This document shows, one piece after another, positions 8,630 through 17,284 of a stretch of DNA of 64,000 nucleotides; the first letter of the stretch is position 1; the number at the start of each line of letters is the position of its first letter. The translations under genes and the position numbers were made by a program. The DNA is from Marivirga tractuosa DSM 4126 (GTDB taxonomy: Bacteria > Bacteroidota > Bacteroidia > Cytophagales > Cyclobacteriaceae). The notes beneath the pieces were generated by a model, which was not told the DNA's origin, made no database searches, and saw only the letters and a program-made list of their open reading frames with translations. Location of the stretch: NCBI RefSeq assembly GCF_000183425.1, contig NC_014759.1:744001-808000 (forward strand). The letters are read 5' to 3'.

Positions 8630-9734
8630 AATCTTTGTGAATAACCTGCATTATATTTTTTGCTCTTTTATCCCAAGTGTATTTCTGCTTGAAGTCTTGA
8701 TATGCATGAAAGGCAATTAAATCTCTCTTTTCTGAATTTTGTTTTAATGATTCTATGGCTTCAACCCACTCATTTGCATTTTCTGGATCACAAAAAACAG
8801 CATTTTCAGTATTTAATACTTCATGCAGAACTGGTAAATCAGAAATAATTATAGGCTTTTTGGTTGACATATATTCGAAAACCTTCAGCGGACTCATATA
8901 ATCTACAGTATTTTTTAGTCCGCCCCATATCTTCACCTCCTTCTGGTAGGGAGCAAGTAATATATCCATTGATTTTCGAAGTGCTCCTACTTTAGAAGGT
9001 GGTAAAAATCCATGAAAAATAATATTTCGAGGGGGTCTATTTCCTTTATGCCTTTTGATATCTGTGTCATTCCCTCCAATCAAATGAAAATAATATTCTG
9101 GTAGCTGCTTAGCCATTTCAAAAATCAACTCTATCCCCCTACCTTCGTACAGATGACCAACATAACCAATATGAAACCCGTCTACTAATCTTTCAGGTAT
9201 ATGTTGACCTTCAGAAGCAGCATCGTGTGCCACCAACATACGTTCCTTTGAAATGTCAGCAGCCATAAAAATTTTTTTTAAAGCTTCTGATATCACAATA
9301 ATCTTCCTTAATCTAGCATTGCTATGAAACTTTCTGGATAGAAAACCACGCCAACCTCTATATTCTGGCAAAGGTTGATGAAATTCATGATATACATTTA
9401 AACCAAAAAGACAAGCAAATAATGCCCCCCAATAATCTCTACTATAAATAATTGCTTTATTTTTTTTAGCAAAAATAGCAGCCTGTATCGCGCGGATATA
9501 CACCCCCCCAGTTATAGAAGGTTTTTTTATGAATTTAATTTTGAAAGTTTCAGGAACACCGTAGAACTTAAATACATTAGTTACTTCCCGTTCAACTTGA
9601 TTATTAGTAAATTTCGGAACTACAAGGGTAATTTGATTTCCCAAATCAGACATGGCAGCACACATCTGCATTACGTGAATGCTATTTGCAGCTCTTGATG
9701 GGATAATTGATTCGGCTAAATAAAATATTTTCAC
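8622..9734 (-). CDS. Glycosyltransferase family 4 protein
   Basis: A 370-residue GT4 protein opening MKIFYLAESIIPSRAANSIH, a variant in which RAANSIHV replaces the usual glycine-rich loop; this form is common in Bacteroidota capsule loci. The donor-binding half begins GFHIGYVGHLYEGRGIELI near residue 186 and contains SPLKVFEYMSTKKPII, the usual PLKxFEYM donor motif. The start is GTG, with GTGA overlapping the sulfotransferase stop. It is probably one of the repeat-unit assembly enzymes. Confidence 0.85.
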   Translation of the reverse strand: MKIFYLAESIIPSRAANSIHVMQMCAAMSDLGNQITLVVPKFTNNQVEREVTNVFKFYGVPETFKIKFIKKPSITGGVYIRAIQAAIFAKKNKAIIYSRDYWGALFACLFGLNVYHEFHQPLPEYRGWRGFLSRKFHSNARLRKIIVISEALKKIFMAADISKERMLVAHDAASEGQHIPERLVDGFHIGYVGHLYEGRGIELIFEMAKQLPEYYFHLIGGNDTDIKRHKGNRPPRNIIFHGFLPPSKVGALRKSMDILLAPYQKEVKIWGGLKNTVDYMSPLKVFEYMSTKKPIIISDLPVLHEVLNTENAVFCDPENANEWVEAIESLKQNSEKRDLIAFHAYQDFKQKYTWDKRAKNIMQVIHKDYE

Positions 9735-10633
9735 AAACTCTTTTTTAATTGATTGTTTAAATCTTTTAAAATATCATTAGTGTAAAATAGAAATTCATTA
9801 ATTTCTTTCTCTGACCACTCAGGAAAACTTGAGTAAGCACCTTTACCAGGTTTCTTAGTCCGTATTTCTTCAAACCTATTTTCAGTAATTTCAGATACTC
9901 CTAAAAACTTACAACAATTTTGATAACTTGAGTAATCAAAATCTTCTAGCTTCACTAGATAAATTTTAGCTGGATGACTCTTCAATTCAGAGAGCCCCGT
10001 TTTATATACCTGCCTCCACATCCAGGATATTTTCCCTACTCTTGTTAATGTTTGCCAACCATCCAATTCCCTTCTCGTATTTGGATGAAATCTACCAAAA
10101 AAATGATTGGGACTTTGATACTCATATTGATACCCTGGCAACCGATGCTGATCAATTTGAAATGCTAACTTATGGTCTAAATACCAACCCTTATTATAAT
10201 GTGATTCAATAACTTTTTTAGGATCTCTATATATTAGAATAACTTTAGTATTCAAGTGTTTAATGAAATCAGAAATATGTAAGGACAGGTATGGATTTGA
10301 CTCAAAAAATATCTTATTCTCTGATTTTGCCTCCTTAATTAAGTAATTTCTAGAAGACAATAAAGGATAGGTATCAACATCAAGACCATACCATTTTGCA
10401 TATTGATAGAAGCTATCTGCAGTAGAATTACCAACTTCATCTAAGTGAAGTGCATCAACATTTTTAGAATTATCAAATAATTTTGCCATGAAGTGAGTGC
10501 CACTTCTACCCATACCTGTGCAAAGGAGAAAATTGTCATTGACGAAATCATTATAATAAGACAATGATTTGAACGGATTATCATTAATAGCCTTTGGTGA
10601 GCCTAGTAGTAATTTCTTTATTGAATTTAACAT
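9731..10633 (-). CDS. Sulfotransferase domain protein
   Basis: A 300-residue protein with the sulfotransferase P-loop TGMGRSGTHFM near residues 39-49 and a second signature LIYRDPKKVIESH near residues 131-143, fitting PAPS 5'- and 3'-phosphate binding. It is only distantly similar to the other two sulfotransferases of the locus, so they probably act on different positions or sugars. It lies 2 bp from the broken deacetylase gene and overlaps a glycosyltransferase gene by 4 nt. Confidence 0.83.
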   Translation of the reverse strand: MLNSIKKLLLGSPKAINDNPFKSLSYYNDFVNDNFLLCTGMGRSGTHFMAKLFDNSKNVDALHLDEVGNSTADSFYQYAKWYGLDVDTYPLLSSRNYLIKEAKSENKIFFESNPYLSLHISDFIKHLNTKVILIYRDPKKVIESHYNKGWYLDHKLAFQIDQHRLPGYQYEYQSPNHFFGRFHPNTRRELDGWQTLTRVGKISWMWRQVYKTGLSELKSHPAKIYLVKLEDFDYSSYQNCCKFLGVSEITENRFEEIRTKKPGKGAYSSFPEWSEKEINEFLFYTNDILKDLNNQLKKSL

Positions 10634-10635
10634 AT

Positions 10636-11492
10636 TTATTTCGGCAAGTATCGATTATAAACTTTAATCTTTCCAGCAGATTTTCTTACATCTAATTTTA
10701 AATTTTGCCTGCCATTTGTTAATAACAGAACTTCATAACTATTACTTCTTAAGATTTTAAATGTATCTTCATTTACACTATCATAATTACCAAATGGAGC
10801 AGCAAATACTTTTGAGATTGGTAAATCTAAATCCACCAAATCCTGAAAACCACTTTCAATTTCTGTCAATTGTTCTTCATAAGATAATGAGGAAAGAAAA
10901 TAATGGCTTTTTGTATGATTTCCCAAATGAAAAAATTTGACCTCTGCCAATTCCTTTAAATCATCTTTATTCATATACAAATCATTTTTGTGGCCAATCC
11001 CCTTTCTATAAATAAATTGATTAAGTTCAGATTCTACAGATTTTGATGAAATATGAGGTGATTTAGAATCTTTATACAAAGAAAAATTAGCGCATAAAGT
11101 CATATTTTTTCTAAGCTCTTCTAAAAATTCGTTCTCTAAATTATGATTATATAGTAGACGAATTTTGTCTCTCCATAGTATGTCACCATTTAAAGTCTTG
11201 GAATTAATAAAAAAAAAGCCGGTATTTTATGCTTTTTCAATATCGGAACTGCAGTTTGTAATAAACTTTTATAACCATCGTCAAATGTTATAAAAGGTTT
11301 AATCAAATTAAAATTCAATGACAAATCTCCCCAAATTTTAGGGATAGTAGTAATCTGCTTCTTAAATTTATCTACACTTACATTATGTAAATATTGATCA
11401 TCTAAATCTGAAATGTTAGAAACGGAATGATAGCATAATCCACACTGTCTATAAAAGGTCTTAAATAAATCAATTAAATGTTTTGAATGCAT
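10636..11492 (-). pseudogene. Polysaccharide deacetylase, split by one-base slip in a T9 tract
   Basis: Two frames together make one deacetylase. The first (11190-11492) has TFDDGYKSLLQTAVPILKKH, the catalytic and metal Asp motif of carbohydrate-esterase-4 proteins. The second, ending at 10636, has HLGNHTKSHY, the metal His motif, and AAPFGNYD. The first frame ends shortly after a run of nine T (sense strand) at about 11209-11217. Adding one T gives one uninterrupted 285-residue protein that passes through FFFINSKTLNGDILWRDK, a normal family sequence. The gene would remove acetyl groups from an N-acetylated sugar. It may be a pseudogene, a phase-variable gene switched off, a gene rescued by slippage, or a sequencing error in a homopolymer. 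Confidence 0.85.
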
Positions 11493-11584
11493 ATTTTTAT
11501 TATATTATTTCCATTAATTTATTCATCCGATACTAGGGAACTTCTGTTTTATACCGATATCTGCATATTGGAGCTTAATATTCT

Positions 11585-11608
11585 AATGGAATACCAAAAC
11601 ATTCCATT
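11585..11608. other. 8-bp perfect inverted repeat with 8-nt loop
   Basis: AATGGAAT and ATTCCATT flank an 8-nt loop in the 140-bp gap between the GT2 gene and the split deacetylase gene. It could fold in the minus-strand message. No run of T follows it in that direction, so it is not a clear terminator. Confidence 0.3.
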
Positions 11609-11632
11609 CTTATTCGGATAGCATATTCAAAA

Positions 11633-12490
11633 TCAATGGATTCCAATAATTGACTTGAGTTTTCTTTCAAGATTATATAGTAAAGGATAACTATTTTTCC
11701 TTTTCTTCACTTTCCATTTAATATAAAAATATTTAGCCCAGTCTGATTTTTTATTTAAAATCATCTTTTCCTCCTTGTATTTATTTCTTTCCTCAATTGA
11801 TAAATCCTCACGGTGGAAATGCATACTGTCAGGGGAGAACGCAAGCTTCCATGGTGATTGTTTAATTTGCAACATAAAGTCCTCATGTTCGCCATGAAAA
11901 GGTAAAGACTCATCCCATGAAATATCATTAAAAACTGAACGTCTTATCATTAAAAAATTTCTTGAAAAGTCACAATAAGAAAACCTATGATTCTTGTTTG
12001 TTTTATTAAATTTCCAATTTTTTACAGGAACATTGTTCTTAATTAAAACTTCATCTTCAATTTTAAAAAAACCTTGTCTTGGACTTATTTCTCCGTTCAA
12101 AACACCTTTACCCGTTCCAATTTGTTTTTCAATACCAGAAATGACTCCAATTCGAGAATCAAAATCTAAAATTGAAATTAAAACTTCTAATTTTGTATCT
12201 TTGTTAAATTCAAAATCATCATCTATTCTGAGAACATATTTTTCATCTTCTAAATTTTGAACTAAAAAATTTCTTGCCGCTGTTACAGAAGTTTTACTTT
12301 CCGTACAATAGATAAAATGATTACTACATTTTAGCTTATCGTAATAAATGATTTTTTCATTACTTATTTTATTACTATCATCGAAAATGTACAGTTTATA
12401 CTCTATATTTTTGCAAAACTTAGAAATGCTTTCTAAAGTATTAAATAAAGTTTTTTCTCGATTATACGTTTTAATCAGTATTGCTATCAC
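11633..12490 (-). CDS. Glycosyltransferase family 2 protein
   Basis: A 285-residue GT-A enzyme. It begins MIAILIKTYNREKTLFNTLES with the family N-terminal motif and has the DDS pair near residue 38. The DxD metal site is RIDDDFEFN near residue 95, and SWDESLPFHGEHEDFMLQIK near residue 195 supplies the ED acid motif. It starts at GTG with a one-base overlap of the preceding stop. It likely adds one residue of the repeat unit. Its codons are as AT-rich as those of neighbouring genes 12490-15838, which are richer in A+T than the Wza/Wzc end of the locus. Confidence 0.83.
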   Translation of the reverse strand: MIAILIKTYNREKTLFNTLESISKFCKNIEYKLYIFDDSNKISNEKIIYYDKLKCSNHFIYCTESKTSVTAARNFLVQNLEDEKYVLRIDDDFEFNKDTKLEVLISILDFDSRIGVISGIEKQIGTGKGVLNGEISPRQGFFKIEDEVLIKNNVPVKNWKFNKTNKNHRFSYCDFSRNFLMIRRSVFNDISWDESLPFHGEHEDFMLQIKQSPWKLAFSPDSMHFHREDLSIEERNKYKEEKMILNKKSDWAKYFYIKWKVKKRKNSYPLLYNLERKLKSIIGIH

Positions 12491-13344
12491 TATTTCAGAA
12501 AAATTATCTTAATTGAATAAATTGTTTTTTTAATATTAAGTTGCTTAATGGAACTCTTTAGCATATAAAATTTCCTGGTTCTAATTTTCTCTTTATAGAA
12601 GGAGTAAATATCTTTATCTTTTTTATAGTACGCTTGAATGTATTTAAAAGTATCTAATCTTTTGGCATTTCTCTCAAATTTATTTAAACTAGAGTAAATA
12701 CCTAAATCATGAATTCTATACCTACTTGGCTCTACAGTATCTAAATATTTGGCACCTCCAAATTCTCCTAAAATAGCCCAAAGAAATGTATCTGCGTTAA
12801 GCACTTTATAAAAACCGTCAGGAATTAAATCAATATTAAACTTTCGAAATAAAACTCCTGATGTGGGTAATGTGACAATTCTTTTTAATTTTTCTCCTTC
12901 AAAATCTTTGCACTCAGATTTATTTAACTTAAGACCAAGGCTATTTGAATTATCCTCATTTATACACATAGCATTATGGTAGCTTAATACAAACTCTTCA
13001 TCATTTTCCAATAAATCTGCTTGCTTCTGCAGTTTAAGAGGGTCTGTCCAATAATCATCTCCTTCGCAAAGAGCTATATATTTACCGTTACAATTTTTAA
13101 TAGTATCTACCCAGTTTCCATTCATACCCAAATTCTCAGTTCTTTCGAGAAGTCTTATTTTATCAGGAAACTTTGAAGCATATTCTCTACAAATTTTTAA
13201 TGTTTTGTCGGTTGATTTATCCTCTCCGATAACAATTTCATAAGGATATTCTAATTTTTGCTTTAAAGCTCCCAGCAAGCATTCTTCAATATAAGCTTCA
13301 TGATTATAAGCAATAATACAAGTGCTTACTAGTGGTTTATCCAT
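12490..13344 (-). CDS. Glycosyltransferase family 2 protein
   Basis: A 284-residue GT-A enzyme: PLVSTCIIAYNHEAYIEECL at the N-terminus, GEDKSTDKTLKICREYA near residues 41-57, and the DxD site LCEGDDYWTDPLKLQKQ near residue 92. The ALCEGDDYWTDP form is a recognised GT2 subgroup found in capsule and LPS loci. It overlaps the formyltransferase gene by 8 nt. The sugar it transfers cannot be read; being next to the formamido-sugar genes, it is a candidate for adding that sugar. Confidence 0.85.
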   Translation of the reverse strand: MDKPLVSTCIIAYNHEAYIEECLLGALKQKLEYPYEIVIGEDKSTDKTLKICREYASKFPDKIRLLERTENLGMNGNWVDTIKNCNGKYIALCEGDDYWTDPLKLQKQADLLENDEEFVLSYHNAMCINEDNSNSLGLKLNKSECKDFEGEKLKRIVTLPTSGVLFRKFNIDLIPDGFYKVLNADTFLWAILGEFGGAKYLDTVEPSRYRIHDLGIYSSLNKFERNAKRLDTFKYIQAYYKKDKDIYSFYKEKIRTRKFYMLKSSIKQLNIKKTIYSIKIIFLK

Positions 13345-14065
13345 TCTCCTTATTCAATTTTATTGACACAAAGACTTTATCACCTTTTTTATCTATGAAG
13401 TAGGCATTTTTATAGTCACCATGTGTCATTGCTCTTAAAAAGTCTAAAGCCTCTCTAAAACTAACCTTCTTATCTAAATCAATTTCAGACAGGTTTTTAA
13501 AATCCTCTTTATCAAAAAAGTGCGAATTTTCTCCCGCTATTGTAATTGTTTTATAGGTGTTACTAATAATCTCTTTAAAATTTTCTTTAAACAATTTTAA
13601 TTCTTCATTGATCACTCTGGTATAAATTTCCAGTGAGGTATCTTCTTCATGTTTCTCTATCATTGCTCTTGTAATAATTGGTCCATGATCTAACTTTTCA
13701 TCCATTTCATGGATTGTTGCTCCAATTGGCAAATCATTTACTATAGCAAATACTTGGGGATACCAACCTCTGTTAATTGGATTATAACCAGGATGAATAT
13801 TTATACAGCGAATTTGATTCACTAATTTTTTGGGGAAAAATTGTTTACAATGACCGGAAATGATCAGATTATAATTGTTAATAAGGAACTCCTGATCTTG
13901 CTTAACATTGATTGCTTTATCAAATCCTCTAAAGTCCTCATGACTCCAAATATCAGATTTTATATGACTATGCGCAAAATCAACATGATCATAATTGTAA
14001 TCATCAAAAATTTTTTTTAGACCTTCGTAAATGATCACATTATCAGTTAATACCAATGTCTTCAT
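13337..14065 (-). CDS. Sugar N-formyltransferase (dTDP-4-amino-4,6-dideoxyglucose type)
   Basis: A 242-residue protein with the Formyl_trans_N fold: NIHPGYNPINRGWYPQ near residues 89-104 supplies the catalytic Asn and His, and KLDHGPII near residue 125 supplies the catalytic Asp. The RGWYPQVFAI version and the C-terminal domain with FREALDFLRAMTHGDYKNAYFI match sugar formyltransferases such as VioF and WlaRD, which use N10-formyltetrahydrofolate to formylate dTDP-4-amino-4,6-dideoxyglucose. It ends 1 bp before the aminotransferase start would be read, in the correct order for that pathway: aminotransferase, then formyltransferase. The family call is strong; the exact sugar is inferred from this pairing. 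Confidence 0.85.
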   Translation of the reverse strand: MKTLVLTDNVIIYEGLKKIFDDYNYDHVDFAHSHIKSDIWSHEDFRGFDKAINVKQDQEFLINNYNLIISGHCKQFFPKKLVNQIRCINIHPGYNPINRGWYPQVFAIVNDLPIGATIHEMDEKLDHGPIITRAMIEKHEEDTSLEIYTRVINEELKLFKENFKEIISNTYKTITIAGENSHFFDKEDFKNLSEIDLDKKVSFREALDFLRAMTHGDYKNAYFIDKKGDKVFVSIKLNKENG

Positions 14066-14066
14066 T

Positions 14067-15146
14067 TTAATTATTTTGAATTCTCAGTAAAATTCGACAA
14101 ACCATATCTTGTTCCTCCTTACTAAGCGTGTGAAAAACCGGTAGGCAAAGTATCCTTTTGGAAATAGAATTAGAACTCGCTACACTTTGTGTGCCGACAT
14201 ATTCCAACTTACTTAGTGAAGGATAAAAATATCTTCTAGGGAATATTTCATTTATTTCTAAACCTTTTTTTGTAGCTAAACAGATTTCCTCAGATTTGAA
14301 GACTATAGGATAGTAAGCAAAATTAAAGTCACACTGCTCTTGTATTTTCTGATATTTAACTTCTAAATTAGATAATTTCTCGTCATAATACTTTGATTGC
14401 TCCCTCCTCCTTTCCAAAATTACTTTTATATCATCTAATACAGCTAAGCCCATAGCTGCATGAAATTCAGAATTTTTTGCATTTATCCCTACACCGTTAA
14501 ATTTCTCGGGGCCATCATGCCCAAAATTACGCATGTAAGCCATTCGCTTTAATAAATCTGGATCCTTAGTAACTACCAATCCCCCTTCTATGGAATGCAT
14601 CAATTTTGTTGCATGCAGACTACAAGTACTAATATCACCATATCCAAAGATACTTTTACCTTTATATTGAGTACCAAAACAATGAGCTGCATCATAAATA
14701 ACCTTTAAATTATGCTTTTTAGCAATACCGTCTATAGCATCTATATCACAAGCATTTCCAAAACAGTGAGTAGCTAAAATAGCTGATGTTTTACCTGTAA
14801 TAGCATCTTCAATTTTTTTTGGATCGATATTTAATGTTCCTTCATCGATGTCAACATAAACAGGAGTACAACCCTCCCAAACTATACTACTTGTAGTAGC
14901 TACGTATGAAAATGGAGTTGTGATAATCTCTCCTTTTAATTTCAGAGCTTTAATAGCAATTTGCAAGGCTATTGTACCATTACTAACATATAGCAAATGA
15001 TTCTGTTCCAGATAATCTTTCAACTGAAGTTCAAATTCATTTACCAGAGGCCCGTTATTGGTAAGCCATTGTCGCTGATAAATGCCTTCAACGTACTTTT
15101 GATACTTTTCAATAGGTGGAAGATAAGGTTTAGTAACAGGAATCAT
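14067..15146 (-). CDS. DegT/DnrJ/EryC1/StrS-family sugar aminotransferase
   Basis: A 359-residue PLP enzyme of normal family length. It starts MIPVTKPYLPP and has the YVSNGTIALQ substrate loop near residue 53, VIYDAAHCFGT with the PLP-contacting Asp near residue 151, and HATKLMHSIEGG with the Schiff-base Lys near residue 183. The EGG ending and the sequence around it suit a VioA/FdtB-type transaminase that makes a 4-amino-4,6-dideoxyhexose from dTDP-4-keto-6-deoxyglucose. The formyltransferase gene follows directly. The upstream enzymes RmlA and RmlB are not in this window and must be supplied from elsewhere. Confidence 0.88.
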   Translation of the reverse strand: MIPVTKPYLPPIEKYQKYVEGIYQRQWLTNNGPLVNEFELQLKDYLEQNHLLYVSNGTIALQIAIKALKLKGEIITTPFSYVATTSSIVWEGCTPVYVDIDEGTLNIDPKKIEDAITGKTSAILATHCFGNACDIDAIDGIAKKHNLKVIYDAAHCFGTQYKGKSIFGYGDISTCSLHATKLMHSIEGGLVVTKDPDLLKRMAYMRNFGHDGPEKFNGVGINAKNSEFHAAMGLAVLDDIKVILERRREQSKYYDEKLSNLEVKYQKIQEQCDFNFAYYPIVFKSEEICLATKKGLEINEIFPRRYFYPSLSKLEYVGTQSVASSNSISKRILCLPVFHTLSKEEQDMVCRILLRIQNN

Positions 15147-15838
15147 TTATTACTTTTATTAGCGTGAATATTATAACCATCCTTGACTTGAAAATTTAAA
15201 AATTTTCCAATTTTTTTCCATTTATCTTGATCTTCTAATCGAGTATGAATTAATCTATCTTTACCAAACTGATCAAAAAATTCTAAAATCTCTCTATTTC
15301 GTAAAAGGTAAACTTTTTTATAATGTTCTCGATAACTCTCATCTAATTCTAATAAATTATCAATTTCAGGAGAATACAATTTAGTACTTTGAATATTTAG
15401 ATCATAATAATCAATCTCCCTTCCATATAATTTACTGTGGCTGTAGGTATTCCCTAAAGTTTTACCTCCTGAATGGCTTATCATTGAGTCAAACCATTTA
15501 TCAGCATCTCTTTCTAATAAGATAAACTTCGAATTTGGGCATCGATGGAATAACACTTTATAAAAATCACCACACCACCATGGATCATCTTCAAATACCT
15601 GATGGGATTTAAATTCTAAAGAATTAAATATTTTTTCAAAATCTCCTTTGAACCATTTTAAGGTCCAATTATTTCTTTTTGATATAGAATATGTAGCTAC
15701 TCTATAATTATGGTCAGATAAAAATCTACCCGTTGAAGTTGTTCCTGTCCTTTGGAAAGAAATTACAAAAATCTTCGGTTTGCGAATTAATTTGATTGCG
15801 ATTAATTCTTTTTTGATTCTTTTTAAGAAAAATTTCAT
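15143..15838 (-). CDS. Sulfotransferase family protein (Sulfotransfer_4-like)
   Basis: A 231-residue protein with a basic N-terminus, then KIFVISFQRTGTTSTGRFL near residues 22-40, the P-loop of the sulfotransferase family in the RTGTTS form, and FILLERDADKWFDSM near residues 105-119. Many paralogues of this type occur in marine bacteria. It overlaps the aminotransferase start by 4 nt and abuts the flippase gene. It is the third sulfotransferase of the locus and the most distant from the other two. Confidence 0.78.
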   Translation of the reverse strand: MKFFLKRIKKELIAIKLIRKPKIFVISFQRTGTTSTGRFLSDHNYRVATYSISKRNNWTLKWFKGDFEKIFNSLEFKSHQVFEDDPWWCGDFYKVLFHRCPNSKFILLERDADKWFDSMISHSGGKTLGNTYSHSKLYGREIDYYDLNIQSTKLYSPEIDNLLELDESYREHYKKVYLLRNREILEFFDQFGKDRLIHTRLEDQDKWKKIGKFLNFQVKDGYNIHANKSNK

Positions 15839-17284
15839 TTATTGATTTAATTTTAATCTGATCTTATTGACGATAGTATTCATTTCATCTAGAATTATAT
15901 TGCCTGAAATTTTGAGATACAATAAATAAATAGCTGTATAGCCTAGTAATTTTAAAATAGTATTAATCAAATTTCTGTCGATATTCAACCAATATTCAAT
16001 TATAAAAAGCAAAACAACAACTACCAATAAGTTAGGTAAAACCACTTTAAATTGATCCTTTAAAGATATTTTCAAGGAAATATGAACGAATATATTATTC
16101 AAAATCCAGGCTAAGATATTAGAAGCAACTGTAGCATACAAAAAGGCATTAAATCCATATAAAAAAGCAAAAATCATCGGAGTCAATTGTATTACTTTAC
16201 GGATGTTTCCGTAGTGGAAATTTTGTTTAGATTTACCCTTAGCCATAAAAGCGTTTACTATCATTGCGCTGATTGGGTAAGTAAACCCATTAATTATTAT
16301 AATTTTAAAAATAAATACAGATGGCTCCCACTTAGCACCAAATAGACCTATTACTAGTTCTTCTCCTGCTATAAAAAAAAATCCAGTCAAAAATACAGAT
16401 AAAACAGAAACCAAACTTATCACTTTCAAAAAAATTGCTTCAAACCGTTCATCTTTATCTTGTATACTTGCTAAAGCTGGAAAGAAAACTTTTGCTATGC
16501 TACTAACAGAATTCTTGTTTATTAAGCTATTCAAGGAATTAGCTCTAGAATAAAAACCCAGTGTGGCAGGGGAAAATAATTTACCCACTATAAGAGTATC
16601 TGCTTGTTTAATCAATTGATTTACAGATTGGGCTGCAAATACATAAATTGAAAAACTTGACAGTTGTTTAACTTCTAGCCACGAAAATTCAATTTTTGGA
16701 TGCCAATCAGATATTTTCCATAACAAAACAGTACTTATTAAAGCTGCGGTAATTTGTTGTATTATTAATGCATAAACACCAAATCCCTTCCAAGCAAAAA
16801 TAATAGCTATAATACCTGCAACGATTTGACTTGATAATTGCCTAAATGTAAGACTTCTAAAATCAAGTTTTTTTCTTAAAATGGTGATTTGAACAATATT
16901 AAAACTGCTAATAAAATAAGTAATAGATAACAGTCTTACTAAATCCGTTACCTTTTGATTCTCATAGAAGCCCCCAATAAATGGTGCTAAAAAATAAATT
17001 ACAACAGTAAAAATTATCCCCGCAAAAACATTTAAATAAAAAACAGAGGAATATGTTAAGCTAGTATTTTCTTTATTCTGAATAAGAGCAGAAGCAAACC
17101 CCATATCCTTAAATATTTGCAAAACAGCAATAAACACCATAGACATGCCTACCAAACCAAATTCTTCTGGATCTAATAAACGTGCTAAGAAAATAGAAAT
17201 AATAAATGAACTGATTTGTCCTCCGTAATTACCTAATAAATCCCAAGCTAAGGCTATGCCAGTCCTACTCCTTAAAGAGCTCAT
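15839..17284 (-). CDS. Lipopolysaccharide/capsule flippase (Wzx/WzxC-like)
   Basis: A 481-residue membrane protein with 12-14 predicted helices. It starts with SRTGIALAWDLLGNYGGQ and continues with FGLVGMSMVFIAVLQIFKDMGFASALIQ, the hallmark of Polysacc_synt_3/RfbX-type members of the MOP superfamily. It would flip lipid-linked repeat units across the inner membrane for the polymerase. Its start overlaps the end of the SGNH-like gene by 20 nt, which suggests a shared transcript and coupled translation. Confidence 0.88.
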   Translation of the reverse strand: MSSLRSRTGIALAWDLLGNYGGQISSFIISIFLARLLDPEEFGLVGMSMVFIAVLQIFKDMGFASALIQNKENTSLTYSSVFYLNVFAGIIFTVVIYFLAPFIGGFYENQKVTDLVRLLSITYFISSFNIVQITILRKKLDFRSLTFRQLSSQIVAGIIAIIFAWKGFGVYALIIQQITAALISTVLLWKISDWHPKIEFSWLEVKQLSSFSIYVFAAQSVNQLIKQADTLIVGKLFSPATLGFYSRANSLNSLINKNSVSSIAKVFFPALASIQDKDERFEAIFLKVISLVSVLSVFLTGFFFIAGEELVIGLFGAKWEPSVFIFKIIIINGFTYPISAMIVNAFMAKGKSKQNFHYGNIRKVIQLTPMIFAFLYGFNAFLYATVASNILAWILNNIFVHISLKISLKDQFKVVLPNLLVVVVLLFIIEYWLNIDRNLINTILKLLGYTAIYLLYLKISGNIILDEMNTIVNKIRLKLNQ

